DNA from: Halpernia humi
GTDB lineage: Bacteria; Bacteroidota; Bacteroidia; Flavobacteriales; Weeksellaceae
Assembly: GCF_900108025.1 (NCBI RefSeq)
Contig: NZ_FNUS01000002.1
Location: 1 to 64,000, forward strand
Length of the DNA stretch: 64,000 bases
Reading direction: 5' to 3'
Part shown: positions 36,579 through 46,222 of the stretch, one piece after another
Numbering within the stretch: the stretch's first letter is position 1
Layout: each line of letters opens with the position of its first letter
Notes under the pieces: generated by a model
Seen by the model: only the letters and a program-made list of their open reading frames with translations
Told to the model about the DNA's origin: nothing
Databases searched by the model: none
Translations under genes and position numbers: made by a program

Positions 36579-36974
36579 TTAGTTTGTTTGCGATTGCATC
36601 ATTGCTGCCCCATCTTTTCTCATTTTCATTTTTTTCCCCTTCATGTTTTGTTTTCTGGCTTTCATATTATCTTTCCATTTTGTGTATTGGTCTGGAGTTA
36701 AAATGTTTTTCATTTCATTATCCATATTTTTCCGACTTTCTTGTTTATTTGCTTTGTTGTTTGCCTTGTTTTTTTCATGGAAAGCTTTTATTTTCATTAC
36801 CTGATTGTCATTCAGATTAAGTCCTTGTTTCATCCTATCCATTTGTTTTTGGCCTCTCATCTGCATACTTTGGGGGTTTTTCCCATTTCTCATATTAGTG
36901 GGCGAATCTGCTTGCTGTGCCATAGCAAAAGTTCCCAAACCTACGATTGCCATGCTTAAAAATAATTTTTTCAT
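36579..36974 (-). CDS. Small secreted Lys/Met-rich protein (Spy/CpxP-like)
   Basis: The protein has 131 residues with a clear signal peptide (ends FAMAQ). The mature part is rich in Lys, Met, Asn and Gln and mostly helical. LNLNDNQVMKIKAFHEKNK and MKNILTPDQYTKW resemble the paired LTxxQ motifs of Spy/CpxP periplasmic chaperones and related small Bacteroidetes proteins. That assignment is tentative. The Met and Lys content suggests metal or acidic-polymer binding, but this is not established. The gene has its own terminator. Confidence 0.65.
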   Translation of the reverse strand: MKKLFLSMAIVGLGTFAMAQQADSPTNMRNGKNPQSMQMRGQKQMDRMKQGLNLNDNQVMKIKAFHEKNKANNKANKQESRKNMDNEMKNILTPDQYTKWKDNMKARKQNMKGKKMKMRKDGAAMMQSQTN

Positions 36975-37075
36975 TTCTTTTATTTTAAATTAATAATTGT
37001 TTGTTGTACGTCTTTTTGATATTATTTTAAGACTTTAGTTAAACCTTTTTTAAAATTTTTATAGTTAAAGTTTTC

Positions 37076-37107
37076 ACAAAAAAAACAGGCCGAAATATCG
37101 ACCTGTT
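37076..37107 (-). terminator. Intrinsic terminator of the Tyr-rich secreted protein gene
   Basis: On the minus strand AACAGG pairs with CCTGTT, with a nested CGA/TCG pair inside, followed by eight T. It lies about 30 bases beyond the stop. Confidence 0.85.
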
Positions 37108-37137
37108 CTAACATTAAAAAAACTATTAACTATGAAA

Positions 37138-38166
37138 CTATCTAAAACCACCTCCACGGGTAGATGTATTACTTCTCGCACTTACTTCTCTAGTCGCTGA
37201 CTTTTGTGCAGTTCTGCTTCCAGAATTTCCACTTCTAAAACCGCTATTTTCGCGGCTTTCTACTCTCGGCTGAGACCTTTGTGGTGGCATTCTGTTTCCA
37301 GAAGTGCCATTTCTAAAACCGTCGTTATTTCGGTTTTCAGATTTTGGTTCAGAATTATTTTGCGGCGATCTATTATTCTGTGAACTTACACCCGATCTAA
37401 ATCCATTATTTTCAATATTTTGTCTAGGCTCTATATTTCTAGTGCTTTGGTTTTCATTTCCGCTGCCTGCTCTGAAACCATTATTTTCTCTCACGGAAGC
37501 TTTAGATTTTTCTAATGAATTATTTCTTAAGCCATTACTTCTATAATTCGGATCATATAAACCATTATTCGCTCTACGGTTTTTATAAGTATCTCTATCT
37601 ACTCTATACTTTATAATATTTACATTTCTGTATTGTCTTTGCACGTGAAATCTTGGCACATAATAAGTTCTTCTATAATTTTGAAAATAAACTACAGGAT
37701 TATAGCCACGATAGTAATTATTTTGAAATACTACAAAAATTCTAGGTCCTAAAATATTTTGCAAAGCATAAAATCTTTCATAATACCATCTGTCCGGATT
37801 AGAACCGTAGTAAGAATCCCAGGCACTAAAAGTTGGATATAGTTGGTTTAAATAAATAATTTGCTCAATCTGATATCTGCTTAATCTGTATTTTCTAAAA
37901 AATTGGGACCAATTAATAGAAACGATGCTATTGCGGTAATCATTATAATAACTTTCATAATAACTTTGTGGATAATAATCTGTAGGATAATCGTAGTAAT
38001 AATCATCTGGATAATCGTAATCATCTCCATAATAAAAGTTATTATAATAATCATTAGAATTACCATAATTATTATTTGCCGAATCATACTGCGCAAAAGA
38101 TAAACTTGCAAACAGTAAAAGACTAGAAATTAGTATTTTTTTAAGTGTGTGAAGTTGTGATTTCAT
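37138..38166 (-). CDS. Secreted low-complexity Tyr/Asn/Arg-rich protein
   Basis: The 342-residue protein has a signal peptide (ends LSFAQ), then a Tyr/Asp-rich segment (about residues 27-80). A central region follows with a helix-rich core (NWSQFFRKYRLSRYQIEQII) and an RTYYVPRFH stretch. The C-terminal 150 residues are repetitive, with five degenerate NNGFRxG units (for example ENNGFRAGSGN and IENNGFRSGVS) and a final GGGFR. I recognise no established domain for the repeats. Secretion is clear; a matrix or nucleic-acid-binding role is only a guess from the Arg/Gly content. Long open frames on the opposite strand are shadows of the Tyr/Asp codons. Confidence 0.7.
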   Translation of the reverse strand: MKSQLHTLKKILISSLLLFASLSFAQYDSANNNYGNSNDYYNNFYYGDDYDYPDDYYYDYPTDYYPQSYYESYYNDYRNSIVSINWSQFFRKYRLSRYQIEQIIYLNQLYPTFSAWDSYYGSNPDRWYYERFYALQNILGPRIFVVFQNNYYRGYNPVVYFQNYRRTYYVPRFHVQRQYRNVNIIKYRVDRDTYKNRRANNGLYDPNYRSNGLRNNSLEKSKASVRENNGFRAGSGNENQSTRNIEPRQNIENNGFRSGVSSQNNRSPQNNSEPKSENRNNDGFRNGTSGNRMPPQRSQPRVESRENSGFRSGNSGSRTAQKSATREVSARSNTSTRGGGFR

Positions 38167-38401
38167 TTTTTATAATTTTAAGAACGTTGGTTCGCTCTAC
38201 ATTTAAGATATAAAAAACAAAAAAAAGTTAAACGATTTGCTTAACTTTTTTTAAAAAGACTTTCTGTAGGCTTCTAGAAGAGGTTTTTTAAAGTTGAAAA
38301 TTCTTCAAACTTCATTTTTAATCTTATTAAACAATAATTTCTACCTTTAGAAATACAATATTTTTAGGGTTAAAAAAATTCGGTTAAATAAATACTAATT
38401 T

Positions 38402-41059
38402 CTATTCTCTACCAGAATCCACAATCCAACTTGCAATCTTTTCATTAAAATCTTTTTCAATCACTAAAGACTCCAAATTAAGATGCATTCTGTATCGCCA
38501 ATAGTGCGGAAAAACGTCTGGCTGGTTGATTCTCTCATTTTCCATATTCGGATTTGTGAGTCTCGCATCTGTTGCAAAAAATTCTTGAATTGGGAAAATA
38601 GCCAACATCGCATTATTATACAAATGCTGTTTCATAATCATTTCGGCTAAATCTGGTGTTAAATCCCAAGGTGCTGTTCCGTATTGATGGAGTTGTTTAT
38701 TAAAATATTTTTGTGTGAGTTCTCGGTCTTCATGCCACCATTGGCGAAGCGTTGAACTGTCGTGTGATGAGGCGGTGACTACATTTAAGTAACCCGCATA
38801 TTCTGGGTTATAAAACGGAATATTATCGCTCGGCATTCTTTGTACTTTTAGCGCAGTAAGCCCTAATCTGTCCATCACTTGTGGCACAGAATCTGGCACC
38901 AAACCAAGATCTTCTCCACAAATCAACATATTGGTTGCGTTTAAGATTGGTGGCAATTTTTCCATCGCACTGGCGTACCAAAGTCCGTCTTGGCGTTTGA
39001 AAAAATAATCTACATACAAATCATAAATCTGTTTTTTCTCGAAGTCGCCCAAAAATTTGTAAGAATCCGTTTTGTTAATATTGAATCTTGGATGGTAAAC
39101 GTAATCGCCGCCGCCTTTATCTTCCTGCAAAAACAGCACATTTGCGCAAAGACGCAATAATTTTTCCTCTTTCCAATCTTGCGGATGTTCTACAAAATAA
39201 TTTTTGAGTTTTCGCTGCGTGTCGAATTCTTCTTTAAAGGTATAATTCCCGTTAAAATGATTGTTCATAAAATGTTCCGCCACTTCTTGCTTCTTTTCAC
39301 CGAAATAATTCCACAAAATTTCTTCGTTGATAAATGGCTTGCAATATCTATCAAAATTAAAAGGAATGTTTCGAGCCTGAAATTCTTCAATTCTCACCGG
39401 AACGGCAGGATAAAAATAGCCCAAAATACCTTGTGTAGCACTCATCGGCATACGCCAAATTCTAAAAAAACCAAGAATATGATCTATGCGCATCGCATCA
39501 AAATATTGTTCCAAAGCTTTAAATCTTTTTTTCCACCAAGCAAAGCCATCTTGCTTCATTACTTCCCAATTATAGGTTGGGAATTCCCAGTTTTGGCCTA
39601 AATCTGAAAAATTATCTGGTGGCGCGCCAGCTTGAAAATCCATTCCAAACAATTCTGGTTCTGCCCACGCTTCCACAGAATATCTATAAATACCAATTGG
39701 CAAATCGCCTTTTATAGAGATTTTAGATTGATGCAAATAATCGCGCGCTTCGGTAAGTTGCAAATGTAGTTGGTATTGAACCCAACAATGAAGCATAACA
39801 GTTGAAAAATCTTTGTGTTTTTCTGCAAATAATGCGTTGATTTTTCCTGCAATGTACTTTTTATGCGTTTTCCAATTGTTGAAATTGGGCGTTTTGTAGC
39901 GGTCTCTCAATAGGCAAAATGCCGCGTATGGGAAAAGCCAAGATTCATTCTCTTTCAAGAAAAGTTTAAAGTTTTTATCCTTTAAAATTTCTGTTTTATG
40001 TTCTTTAAATATGCCTTTTAAGTATGTCCATTTTGAAGAAATAACACGTTCATAATCTATTAATTCACAATTATTTAACTCAATTTTTTCTAATTGATAT
40101 TTTTCTGCAGATTTCTTATCTAATTTAAAATCAAGATGTTCGATCGATAAATATTGTGGATGCAAGGCATAAACCGAAATGGCGGCGTATGGATAAGAAT
40201 CTGTCCAGGTGAAATTTGCAGTTGTATCATTAATCGGTAAAATTTGCACCGTCGACAATTTTGCCGCTTTCGCCCAGTCACCTAGAATTTTTAAATCTAA
40301 AAATTCACCAACGCCGAATCCGTTTTCACTTCTCAACGCAAAAACGGGAACGGCAACGCCCGCTGCGTGGTACAATTCATTGATGCCAAATCTAAAATAA
40401 TGGTCGGCTTGAATTTGCAGTAAATCGCTTTCTAGATTGCCATCGCAATAGCGATTGTTTCCACTTTCCATCCAAATAATTTCTCCAGAATTATCATCTA
40501 TAATGGCGTATTTGTATTGAATTGGATATTTGGAAGAAATTTTCGCTGCGATTTCCCAAACTCCAAAATCTGTTTGCGACATTTTTAATGCATTTTCGGC
40601 TTTCCAATTTCCCAATCCCGCATCATTTCCCATTAAAATAATCGACCAATTTTTCTTGAAAAGTGGCGCTTCTAAACGAAAAAGATGCGAATGTTTTTTT
40701 AGAATATTTACCTTTTGAGGTTTAAATGGATGCAAATTATTTTCTAGAATTTTCGTGGTAAGATAATTTTCTGGAAAGTTTTTTAAATTCCAAACATCAA
40801 AAATTTTAAAATCTTTAAAATTATTCGGAAAATTTAGGTTATGCGCTACATATTCTTTGTCTAAAACAGTATCGTTCTCATTTTTAAGGATATAACTGTA
40901 AGTAATAGATTTAGAATACCAGTCTAATTCTAAAGTCCAATTATTATTAACGTCATAATTAAGTGCATATTCGCGATCATCACCTTTCTCATCTGTTACT
41001 TTTAGCGCAAGTTTTTCGCCATATTTTGTAGCGAAATTGATGTTTAAGTATAGTTTCAT
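38402..41059 (-). CDS. malQ: 4-alpha-glucanotransferase with starch-binding domains
   Basis: Translated from Met at 41059 it has 885 residues. Two N-terminal carbohydrate-binding modules of the CBM20 type (about residues 1-90 and 110-210; the second has LMGNDAGLGNWKAENALKMSQ) precede the GH77 catalytic domain. The catalytic domain includes PYAAISVYALHPQYLS, MRIDHILGFFRIW with the nucleophile Asp, and CGEDLGLVPDSV. GH77 enzymes transfer alpha-1,4-glucan segments, freeing glucose from short maltodextrins. The CBM20-GH77 fusion is known in Bacteroidetes and plants. A longer frame reaches back to 41116, but MKLYLNINFATKYGEKL looks like the natural N terminus. Confidence 0.9.
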   Translation of the reverse strand: MKLYLNINFATKYGEKLALKVTDEKGDDREYALNYDVNNNWTLELDWYSKSITYSYILKNENDTVLDKEYVAHNLNFPNNFKDFKIFDVWNLKNFPENYLTTKILENNLHPFKPQKVNILKKHSHLFRLEAPLFKKNWSIILMGNDAGLGNWKAENALKMSQTDFGVWEIAAKISSKYPIQYKYAIIDDNSGEIIWMESGNNRYCDGNLESDLLQIQADHYFRFGINELYHAAGVAVPVFALRSENGFGVGEFLDLKILGDWAKAAKLSTVQILPINDTTANFTWTDSYPYAAISVYALHPQYLSIEHLDFKLDKKSAEKYQLEKIELNNCELIDYERVISSKWTYLKGIFKEHKTEILKDKNFKLFLKENESWLFPYAAFCLLRDRYKTPNFNNWKTHKKYIAGKINALFAEKHKDFSTVMLHCWVQYQLHLQLTEARDYLHQSKISIKGDLPIGIYRYSVEAWAEPELFGMDFQAGAPPDNFSDLGQNWEFPTYNWEVMKQDGFAWWKKRFKALEQYFDAMRIDHILGFFRIWRMPMSATQGILGYFYPAVPVRIEEFQARNIPFNFDRYCKPFINEEILWNYFGEKKQEVAEHFMNNHFNGNYTFKEEFDTQRKLKNYFVEHPQDWKEEKLLRLCANVLFLQEDKGGGDYVYHPRFNINKTDSYKFLGDFEKKQIYDLYVDYFFKRQDGLWYASAMEKLPPILNATNMLICGEDLGLVPDSVPQVMDRLGLTALKVQRMPSDNIPFYNPEYAGYLNVVTASSHDSSTLRQWWHEDRELTQKYFNKQLHQYGTAPWDLTPDLAEMIMKQHLYNNAMLAIFPIQEFFATDARLTNPNMENERINQPDVFPHYWRYRMHLNLESLVIEKDFNEKIASWIVDSGRE

Positions 41060-41270
41060 CTGTCTTTTTCTATAGTTTTTGTGGTCAGACGTACATCTAT
41101 TTTGATTTTCGATCAATAGAAGAAAATTAATTTTTTATAGATGTTTCATTAATGTTGTTTGTACTTGCTAAATTAAGAATTTTTTAACTAAAATTATCAA
41201 TATTTAAAGAAAATATTTTCTAGTTTAATAATTGTAAATCAGATGGTTACAAGTATCATTTTGAGACATA

Positions 41271-41303
41271 AAAAAACTCTGAAATAAATTTTCAGAGTTT
41301 TTT
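41271..41303 (-). terminator. Intrinsic terminator after the toxin gene
   Basis: On the minus strand AAAACTCTGAA pairs with TTCAGAGTTTT around a seven-base loop and is followed by T. It separates the toxin-antitoxin unit from malQ. Confidence 0.85.
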
Positions 41304-41341
41304 AAATAAAATCCTTGAAAAGGCACTAAAAACGATTTTTT

Positions 41342-41659
41342 TTATTTCTGTCGTTTAAGTTTTAAGGGATTTTGTCTTACATCAAAAACATCTGTAATTT
41401 CAACCCTACTTTTATCTTGATTGAACCAATTGATAATCTTATAACTTTTGTAAATCAGATATCTAAATTCTTCTTTTCGTTCTAAAAGTGAATCTTCCTT
41501 TTGTCCTATTTTAAATTGAAAATCTAATGAATTGGCTTTGTTTACAATTCCTTCTATTAGGTTATGAGCAACTTTTGAACTTACTCGTAATTTGTAATAA
41601 TTGAAGATATTCTTTAGTTCGCTCTTTGCAAAGTCTGTCCAAAAAACTTCGGTTACCAT
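41342..41659 (-). CDS. RelE/ParE family toxin
   Basis: The 105-residue protein has the compact alpha-beta layout of RelE/ParE toxins, with FWTDFAKSELKNIFNYY at the N terminus and RYLIYKSYKIINWFNQDKSRVEITDVFDVRQNP at the C-terminal sheet. ParE toxins target gyrase and RelE toxins cleave mRNA at the ribosome; which applies is not decidable here. It overlaps the antitoxin gene by seven bases in the usual antitoxin-first order. Confidence 0.85.
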   Translation of the reverse strand: MVTEVFWTDFAKSELKNIFNYYKLRVSSKVAHNLIEGIVNKANSLDFQFKIGQKEDSLLERKEEFRYLIYKSYKIINWFNQDKSRVEITDVFDVRQNPLKLKRQK

Positions 41660-41877
41660 TGATTTATTTCAGAAAGTAATTGGCTTGATTTTGTAACTCT
41701 ATCATTCTTGGAATCTTCTAAAGATTTATCAATTCTCTCGTTAAATTCCTCAATTGTAAATGGTTTAATATCTTCGTCCTTGCTTTTCAAAAGACATTCT
41801 AAAAGAGAATTTAATTCCTCGCTTTGAACTTTCAAAAACTCTTGAACAAACGCAATTTTTCTTGTTTGAATATCCAT
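41653..41877 (-). CDS. Antitoxin partner of the RelE/ParE toxin
   Basis: A 74-residue acidic protein with a helical N terminus (ARG/LYS-poor, DIQTRKIAFVQEFLKVQSEE) and a flexible charged C terminus (RIDKSLEDSKNDRVTKSSQLL), the usual form of antitoxins that mask the toxin with their C terminus. It is assigned mainly from its position directly before, and overlap with, the toxin gene. No classic ribbon-helix-helix motif is certain. Confidence 0.75.
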   Translation of the reverse strand: MDIQTRKIAFVQEFLKVQSEELNSLLECLLKSKDEDIKPFTIEEFNERIDKSLEDSKNDRVTKSSQLLSEINQW

Positions 41878-41920
41878 TTTAATTTTATTTAATTCTAAAA
41901 TACGATTATTTTCGGTTTAA

Positions 41921-42265
41921 TTACAAATTCCATTGTAAAATGAAATTGTTTAAAGTTTTTCTTCCAACTAAATTTTTTATATTATTGGAAAGGTAAATAT
42001 TGTAGAATCCTTTAAATGGTTCACTATTACTCTTAACTGTATATAATCCAAAATCCAATCTCAATCTTTTAGATATTATTGGAAATTTTATATCTGGTAA
42101 CTCGTTTTTTTTATTTTGCTCATAGTGACAATTGAAATATTTTAACCAACATAAAATACTCAAAAATTCATCTTCATTAAATTCAAAATCAGTTTCATCG
42201 ACGATTTTAATGTCATCTGGAAGTCTTAATTGTATTTCTTTAATTTGGGCGGATTTTTTCATCAT
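41921..42265 (-). CDS. Hypothetical protein between cysS and the toxin-antitoxin pair
   Basis: This 114-residue soluble protein has a basic N terminus (MMKKSAQIKEIQLRLPDDIK) and a C-terminal beta-rich part (KRLRLDFGLYTVKSNSEPFKGF). I recognise no family. It starts 15 bases beyond the end of cysS and 43 bases before the antitoxin gene, all in one orientation, so it may be co-transcribed with either. Confidence 0.6.
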   Translation of the reverse strand: MMKKSAQIKEIQLRLPDDIKIVDETDFEFNEDEFLSILCWLKYFNCHYEQNKKNELPDIKFPIISKRLRLDFGLYTVKSNSEPFKGFYNIYLSNNIKNLVGRKTLNNFILQWNL

Positions 42266-42280
42266 TTATTTTAATTTATT

Positions 42281-43744
42281 TCAACTAATCGAATAACTCG
42301 TTCCATCTCTCCCATCTTTTAGTTCAATTCCCTCAGAAAGTAATCTGTCGCGGATTTGGTCTGAAAGTTCGAAGTTTTTTGATTTTCGCGCTTGGTTGCG
42401 CAAATCGATTAAAACCTGCAAAGTTTGGTCTAGTTTTGCATTGTTGTTGGCCTCTAATTTTTGCAAGCCCAAAACGTCAAAAACATAAGCGTTTAAAGCA
42501 GATTTTAGATTTGACAAATCTTTAGAACTAATTTTTTCTTTGCCATCATTTAATTTAAAAATAAAATTCACGGCTTCAAAAAGATGGGCAATTAATATTG
42601 GAGAATTAAAATCGTCCGCTAAAGCGTCATCAGATTTTGTTTTCCAGTCATTAAAATTAAAACTAGATTCAGATGAGGTTTCAGTAAAGTTTTCTAATAA
42701 TTTCAAAGCCTCTAAAAGCCTTTGCAAGCCTTTTTCGCTCGCAAGCATCGCTTCATTAGAAATATCCAAAATACTTCTGTAATGCGCTTGCAAAAAATTA
42801 AACCGAACGACAGAAGGATGAAATGCTTTTTCAAAAAAATCATTTTCACCAGAAATGAGTTCTGCGGGTAAAATGTAATTGCCTGTAGATTTACTCATTC
42901 TTTGTCCGTTCATGGTGAGCATATTGGCGTGCATCCAGTAATTGACGGGCGAAGTTCCGTTCACCGCTTTTCCTTGGGCAATTTCGCATTCGTGGTGCGG
43001 AAATTTTAGATCCATTCCGCCGCCGTGAATATCAAAATTTTCTCCTAAATATTTGGTGCTCATTGCGGTACATTCCAAATGCCACCCTGGGAAACCTGCG
43101 CCCCACGGAGAATTCCAGCGCATAATGTGTGCGGGAGAAGCGGCTTTCCAAAGGGCAAAATCTGGCGGATTTTTCTTTTCAGATTGGCCGTCTAAATCTC
43201 GTGTATTAGAAATTAATTCTTCAATATTTCTTTTGGAAAGCTCGCCGTAATGCAAACCTTTTGCGTTGTACGCCAAAACATCAAAATAGACAGAACCGTT
43301 GCTTTCGTATGCAAACCCCGTGTCTAGTAATTTTTGCGTGAGTTCTATTTGTTCTAAAATATGTCCGGTTGCTGTAGGTTCAATTGTCGGTGGCAGCAAA
43401 TTAAATTCATCTAAAACCTTATGAAAATCTATGGTATATTTTTGCACAATCTCCATTGGTTCTAATTTTTCCAAACGGGATTGTTTCACAAAACGGTCGT
43501 TATTCACATCGCCATCATCGGTTAAATGTCCTGCATCAGTTATATTTCGCACATAGCGAACATCGTATCCGAAATACATTAAACTGCGGTAAATAAAATC
43601 GAAATTTAAAAAAGTGCGCACATTTCCAAGATGCACGTTGCTATAAACTGTGGGTCCACAAACGTACATTCCAACTTTGTTTTCGTGGATGGGTTTGAAG
43701 ATTTCTTTTTCTCCGGAGAGTGAGTTGTATATTTTGAGTTGCAT
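42281..43744 (-). CDS. cysS: Cysteinyl-tRNA synthetase
   Basis: This 487-residue class I synthetase charges tRNA-Cys. The HIGH-type motif is in [19 protein letters not shown], with the zinc ligands near Cys28 and in [10 protein letters not shown] and HHECEIAQ. The KMSKS loop is [11 protein letters not shown], and the C-terminal DALR-type anticodon helices begin at about 370. Length and motifs are standard. The N terminus follows a 94-base gap after folE. Confidence 0.97.
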   Translation of the reverse strand: MQLKIYNSLSGEKEIFKPIHENKVGMYVCGPTVYSNVHLGNVRTFLNFDFIYRSLMYFGYDVRYVRNITDAGHLTDDGDVNNDRFVKQSRLEKLEPMEIVQKYTIDFHKVLDEFNLLPPTIEPTATGHILEQIELTQKLLDTGFAYESNGSVYFDVLAYNAKGLHYGELSKRNIEELISNTRDLDGQSEKKNPPDFALWKAASPAHIMRWNSPWGAGFPGWHLECTAMSTKYLGENFDIHGGGMDLKFPHHECEIAQGKAVNGTSPVNYWMHANMLTMNGQRMSKSTGNYILPAELISGENDFFEKAFHPSVVRFNFLQAHYRSILDISNEAMLASEKGLQRLLEALKLLENFTETSSESSFNFNDWKTKSDDALADDFNSPILIAHLFEAVNFIFKLNDGKEKISSKDLSNLKSALNAYVFDVLGLQKLEANNNAKLDQTLQVLIDLRNQARKSKNFELSDQIRDRLLSEGIELKDGRDGTSYSIS

Positions 43745-43838
43745 GTTGCTAATTATTGTTGGTTGGTAGTTGATGGTTTACTGTAAACTGGATTTATCTT
43801 TAAATTATAAGAATCTCTTGACGTTGCTAGCGAAAAAT

Positions 43839-44504
43839 TTAATCCAATTTTGTGTGGCTTCCCACATAATGCAAAAATTCTTGTCGTGTAATTGGGTTGC
43901 TTCGGAAAATGCCGCTTAATTCTGCTGTTATGGTAGAACTTGCCGTGTCTTTTATGCCGCGACAATTCACGCAAAGGTGTTTTGCATCAATAATACAGGC
44001 AACATCAGTTGTGTTCAAGGCTTCTTTCAAAGCATCAACAATTTGCATCGTCAAACGTTCCTGAACTTGCGGACGTTTTGCATAATAATCTACAATTCTG
44101 TTAATTTTAGAAAGACCGATCACTTCGCCGTTTGAAATATAGGCAACGTGCGCTCTTCCGATGATTGGTAAAAAATGATGTTCGCAGAAAGAATAAACCG
44201 TGATGTCTTTTTCCACCAACATTTGGCGGTATTTGTATTTGTTAGAAAAACTGGAAATGGTGGGTTTGTTTTCTGGCAACAAGCCCCCAAAAATCTCATT
44301 CACATACATTTTGGCAACTCTTTTTGGCGAATCTTTCAAGGAATCGTCGGTCATATCCAAACCCAAAGTTTCCATTATTTTCCCAAAATGATGCTGAATG
44401 ATTTCGATTTTTTCTGATGGTAATTTTTCAAAAGCATCTTCGCGCAAAGGCGTATGTTCTTTGCCTGTGAAAACATCATCGTCATTATCTAAAAAATCTT
44501 GCAT
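43839..44504 (-). CDS. folE: GTP cyclohydrolase I
   Basis: The 221-residue enzyme makes 7,8-dihydroneopterin triphosphate from GTP for folate (and pterin-type) synthesis. Zinc ligands are in SFCEHHFLPIIG (Cys plus two His nearby) and HLCVNCRGIKD. QERLTMQIVDAL is the conserved subunit-interface helix. The residues after HLC are VNCRG instead of the common MMxRG, a variation I recognise in Flavobacteriia. A -7-like TATTTTTG (plus 44522-44529) lies upstream, with no clear -33. Confidence 0.95.
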   Translation of the reverse strand: MQDFLDNDDDVFTGKEHTPLREDAFEKLPSEKIEIIQHHFGKIMETLGLDMTDDSLKDSPKRVAKMYVNEIFGGLLPENKPTISSFSNKYKYRQMLVEKDITVYSFCEHHFLPIIGRAHVAYISNGEVIGLSKINRIVDYYAKRPQVQERLTMQIVDALKEALNTTDVACIIDAKHLCVNCRGIKDTASSTITAELSGIFRSNPITRQEFLHYVGSHTKLD

Positions 44505-44579
44505 TTCTGTTATTTAAAACACAAAAATAGGGATTTTAAATAAAAGTAAATTGTAAAATATTTTAGGTTAATTTTTAAG

Positions 44580-44611
44580 CGCAAATCTGTCTTTCGGCAG
44601 GCAGGTTTGCG
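44580..44611 (-). other. Hairpin between folE and the monooxygenase gene
   Basis: CGCAAATCTG (44580-44589) and CAGGTTTGCG (44602-44611) pair with one G-U pair. On the minus strand it lies about 35 bases beyond the monooxygenase stop, but no T run follows, so it is not a canonical terminator. It may be an mRNA 3'-end hairpin or a dispersed repeat. Confidence 0.5.
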
Positions 44612-44645
44612 TTAGAAATTTTCAGTAATAAAATTATGCAAGATT

Positions 44646-46091
44646 CTATTTCAAAATATTTCCTCTTGGCTGATTGGTTTCAATTAAAACCGTTTCAGAA
44701 TGCAATATTGTTGCTGCCTCGCGCGAATCTTTAACTTTAATAGCAGTTCTTTCCAGCATCTCTTTTTCAAATTGATTTAAAACGGAAGTTCTAATACCGT
44801 CTTCTCGCCAGTTTTTATATTTGCAATTTTTGTAAATTATTTTTGCTAATGATAAAGCATCAAGCAAAGCCTGATTCGCGCCTTGACCTTTAAACGGACT
44901 CATCGGATGCGCCGCATCGCCAAGTAATGTTACCGAACCGATTTTTTTAAATAAATCAGAATTTAAAACCACGCGATCATAAACGGGATATCCCGAAATA
45001 TTTTCTTGTGGCGTTCCCGAAATAATGTCTGAGATGGGCGAGTGCCAACTTTTCGTTCGCTCAAAGACATCGTTTTTTAGGGCTTTTGAACCTTCACGAC
45101 TTAAATTTAGGGCTAATTCTTCCGAAATTGGATAGCTGAATTGCCACATAATTTCGGTTGATGAATAGGGCATCATATACATTCTTTCTACGCCATTTGC
45201 CGTTTGAAATACTGTTTCGGAATCTAATAATTCGCTTTTTAAAGTTTTATTTTTTTTTAAAGGACAAATTCCTAAAATCACAATGCAATCTAAATAACGC
45301 AATGGCGACAGTTTTTCATCAATAATAAAATTCCGAACTGTGCTACGAATTCCGTCTGCACCAACAACCAAATCTGCTTTTGTGGTTTTTATTTCATCAT
45401 TAATTTTAAATTTTAATTCTACAGTTTTGTCTGTTAAATTTTTTAAATCTAATAATTGGTGGTTCCATTTTACGGCATTTTTTTCATCGAGTTGCTGAAG
45501 AAGTTCCAAGCGCAAAGATTGCCGTGCAATATGCATATTGGAGCGTCTAGTTGCGGTTTTTTCATTATTGGCCAACCATTTTCGTTTTCCCCATTCGCCA
45601 AGAATTTTGCCTTCAATGTTGTGCACCACGTGTCTTGTAGAAACTATGCCGTCTTTTAATTTTTTAATTCCGAAAGCTTTGATAGCGACATTGGCTTGTT
45701 GCAAAGTGAGACCGTAACCTTGCATTCTGGCGTTGAAACTTTCATCTTTTTCGTATAATGTAAACGGAATACCACGGTGTAAACAAGCGACTGCTAAAGC
45801 AACGCCGCCAATTCCGCCGCCAATAATGGCGATTTTTGGAAAATGTTCTGTATCGGGAATTGGATAATTTTCACTTGGAATTATACCTGAAGCGTTGCAA
45901 TTTTCACAGATTTTCAAATGGCTTTTTGGGGGAATTGGTTTTTCTCCTTTTTGGTCAGTATTTTCATAAATTTCTAAAGCCTTTTCGTAGTAAAGTTTTT
46001 TCTTTCTCTTAATTTTTTGGCGTACTCTGCCTTGTCCGTTGCATTCTGGACAAATTTGCCATTTTTTTGCAATGTTTTCTTGGTTTTCCAC
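44646..46091 (-). CDS. FAD-dependent monooxygenase with an N-terminal DnaJ-like zinc motif
   Basis: The 481-residue protein combines two modules. Residues 14-69 contain CPECNGQG and CENCNASG, two CxxCxGxG-like motifs (Cys14/17 and Cys62/65), a DnaJ-type zinc module. From about 85 it is a PHBH-type flavoprotein: IAIIGGGIGGVALA (FAD dinucleotide fold, 88-101), DLVVGADGIRSTVR (DG motif) and LLGDAAHPMSPFKGQGANQALLDA (GD motif). Such enzymes hydroxylate aromatic or other organic compounds with NAD(P)H and oxygen. The combination with a zinc module is unusual, and the substrate cannot be deduced. Nearby genes do not indicate a pathway. Confidence 0.82.
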   Translation of the reverse strand: MENQENIAKKWQICPECNGQGRVRQKIKRKKKLYYEKALEIYENTDQKGEKPIPPKSHLKICENCNASGIIPSENYPIPDTEHFPKIAIIGGGIGGVALAVACLHRGIPFTLYEKDESFNARMQGYGLTLQQANVAIKAFGIKKLKDGIVSTRHVVHNIEGKILGEWGKRKWLANNEKTATRRSNMHIARQSLRLELLQQLDEKNAVKWNHQLLDLKNLTDKTVELKFKINDEIKTTKADLVVGADGIRSTVRNFIIDEKLSPLRYLDCIVILGICPLKKNKTLKSELLDSETVFQTANGVERMYMMPYSSTEIMWQFSYPISEELALNLSREGSKALKNDVFERTKSWHSPISDIISGTPQENISGYPVYDRVVLNSDLFKKIGSVTLLGDAAHPMSPFKGQGANQALLDALSLAKIIYKNCKYKNWREDGIRTSVLNQFEKEMLERTAIKVKDSREAATILHSETVLIETNQPRGNILK

Positions 46092-46222
46092 TTGTGATGG
46101 TTTGGAATTCTTTTAAATTAAAAAATAGAATAATTAATACACGGATTTTCAACAAAGAACATTGAATTATTTGTTTGGATTTCTACTTAATTACAAAAAA
46201 GTTTTTTAAAATTCACACTTTT

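Noticed and set aside
37881-38111. Ile/Met-rich open frames over the Tyr/Asp region
   Set aside because: They are shadows of the TAT/GAT codon repeats of the secreted protein.
41653-41877. Ribbon-helix-helix antitoxin motif
   Set aside because: I could not support a specific DNA-binding fold from the sequence, so only the position-based antitoxin call is given.
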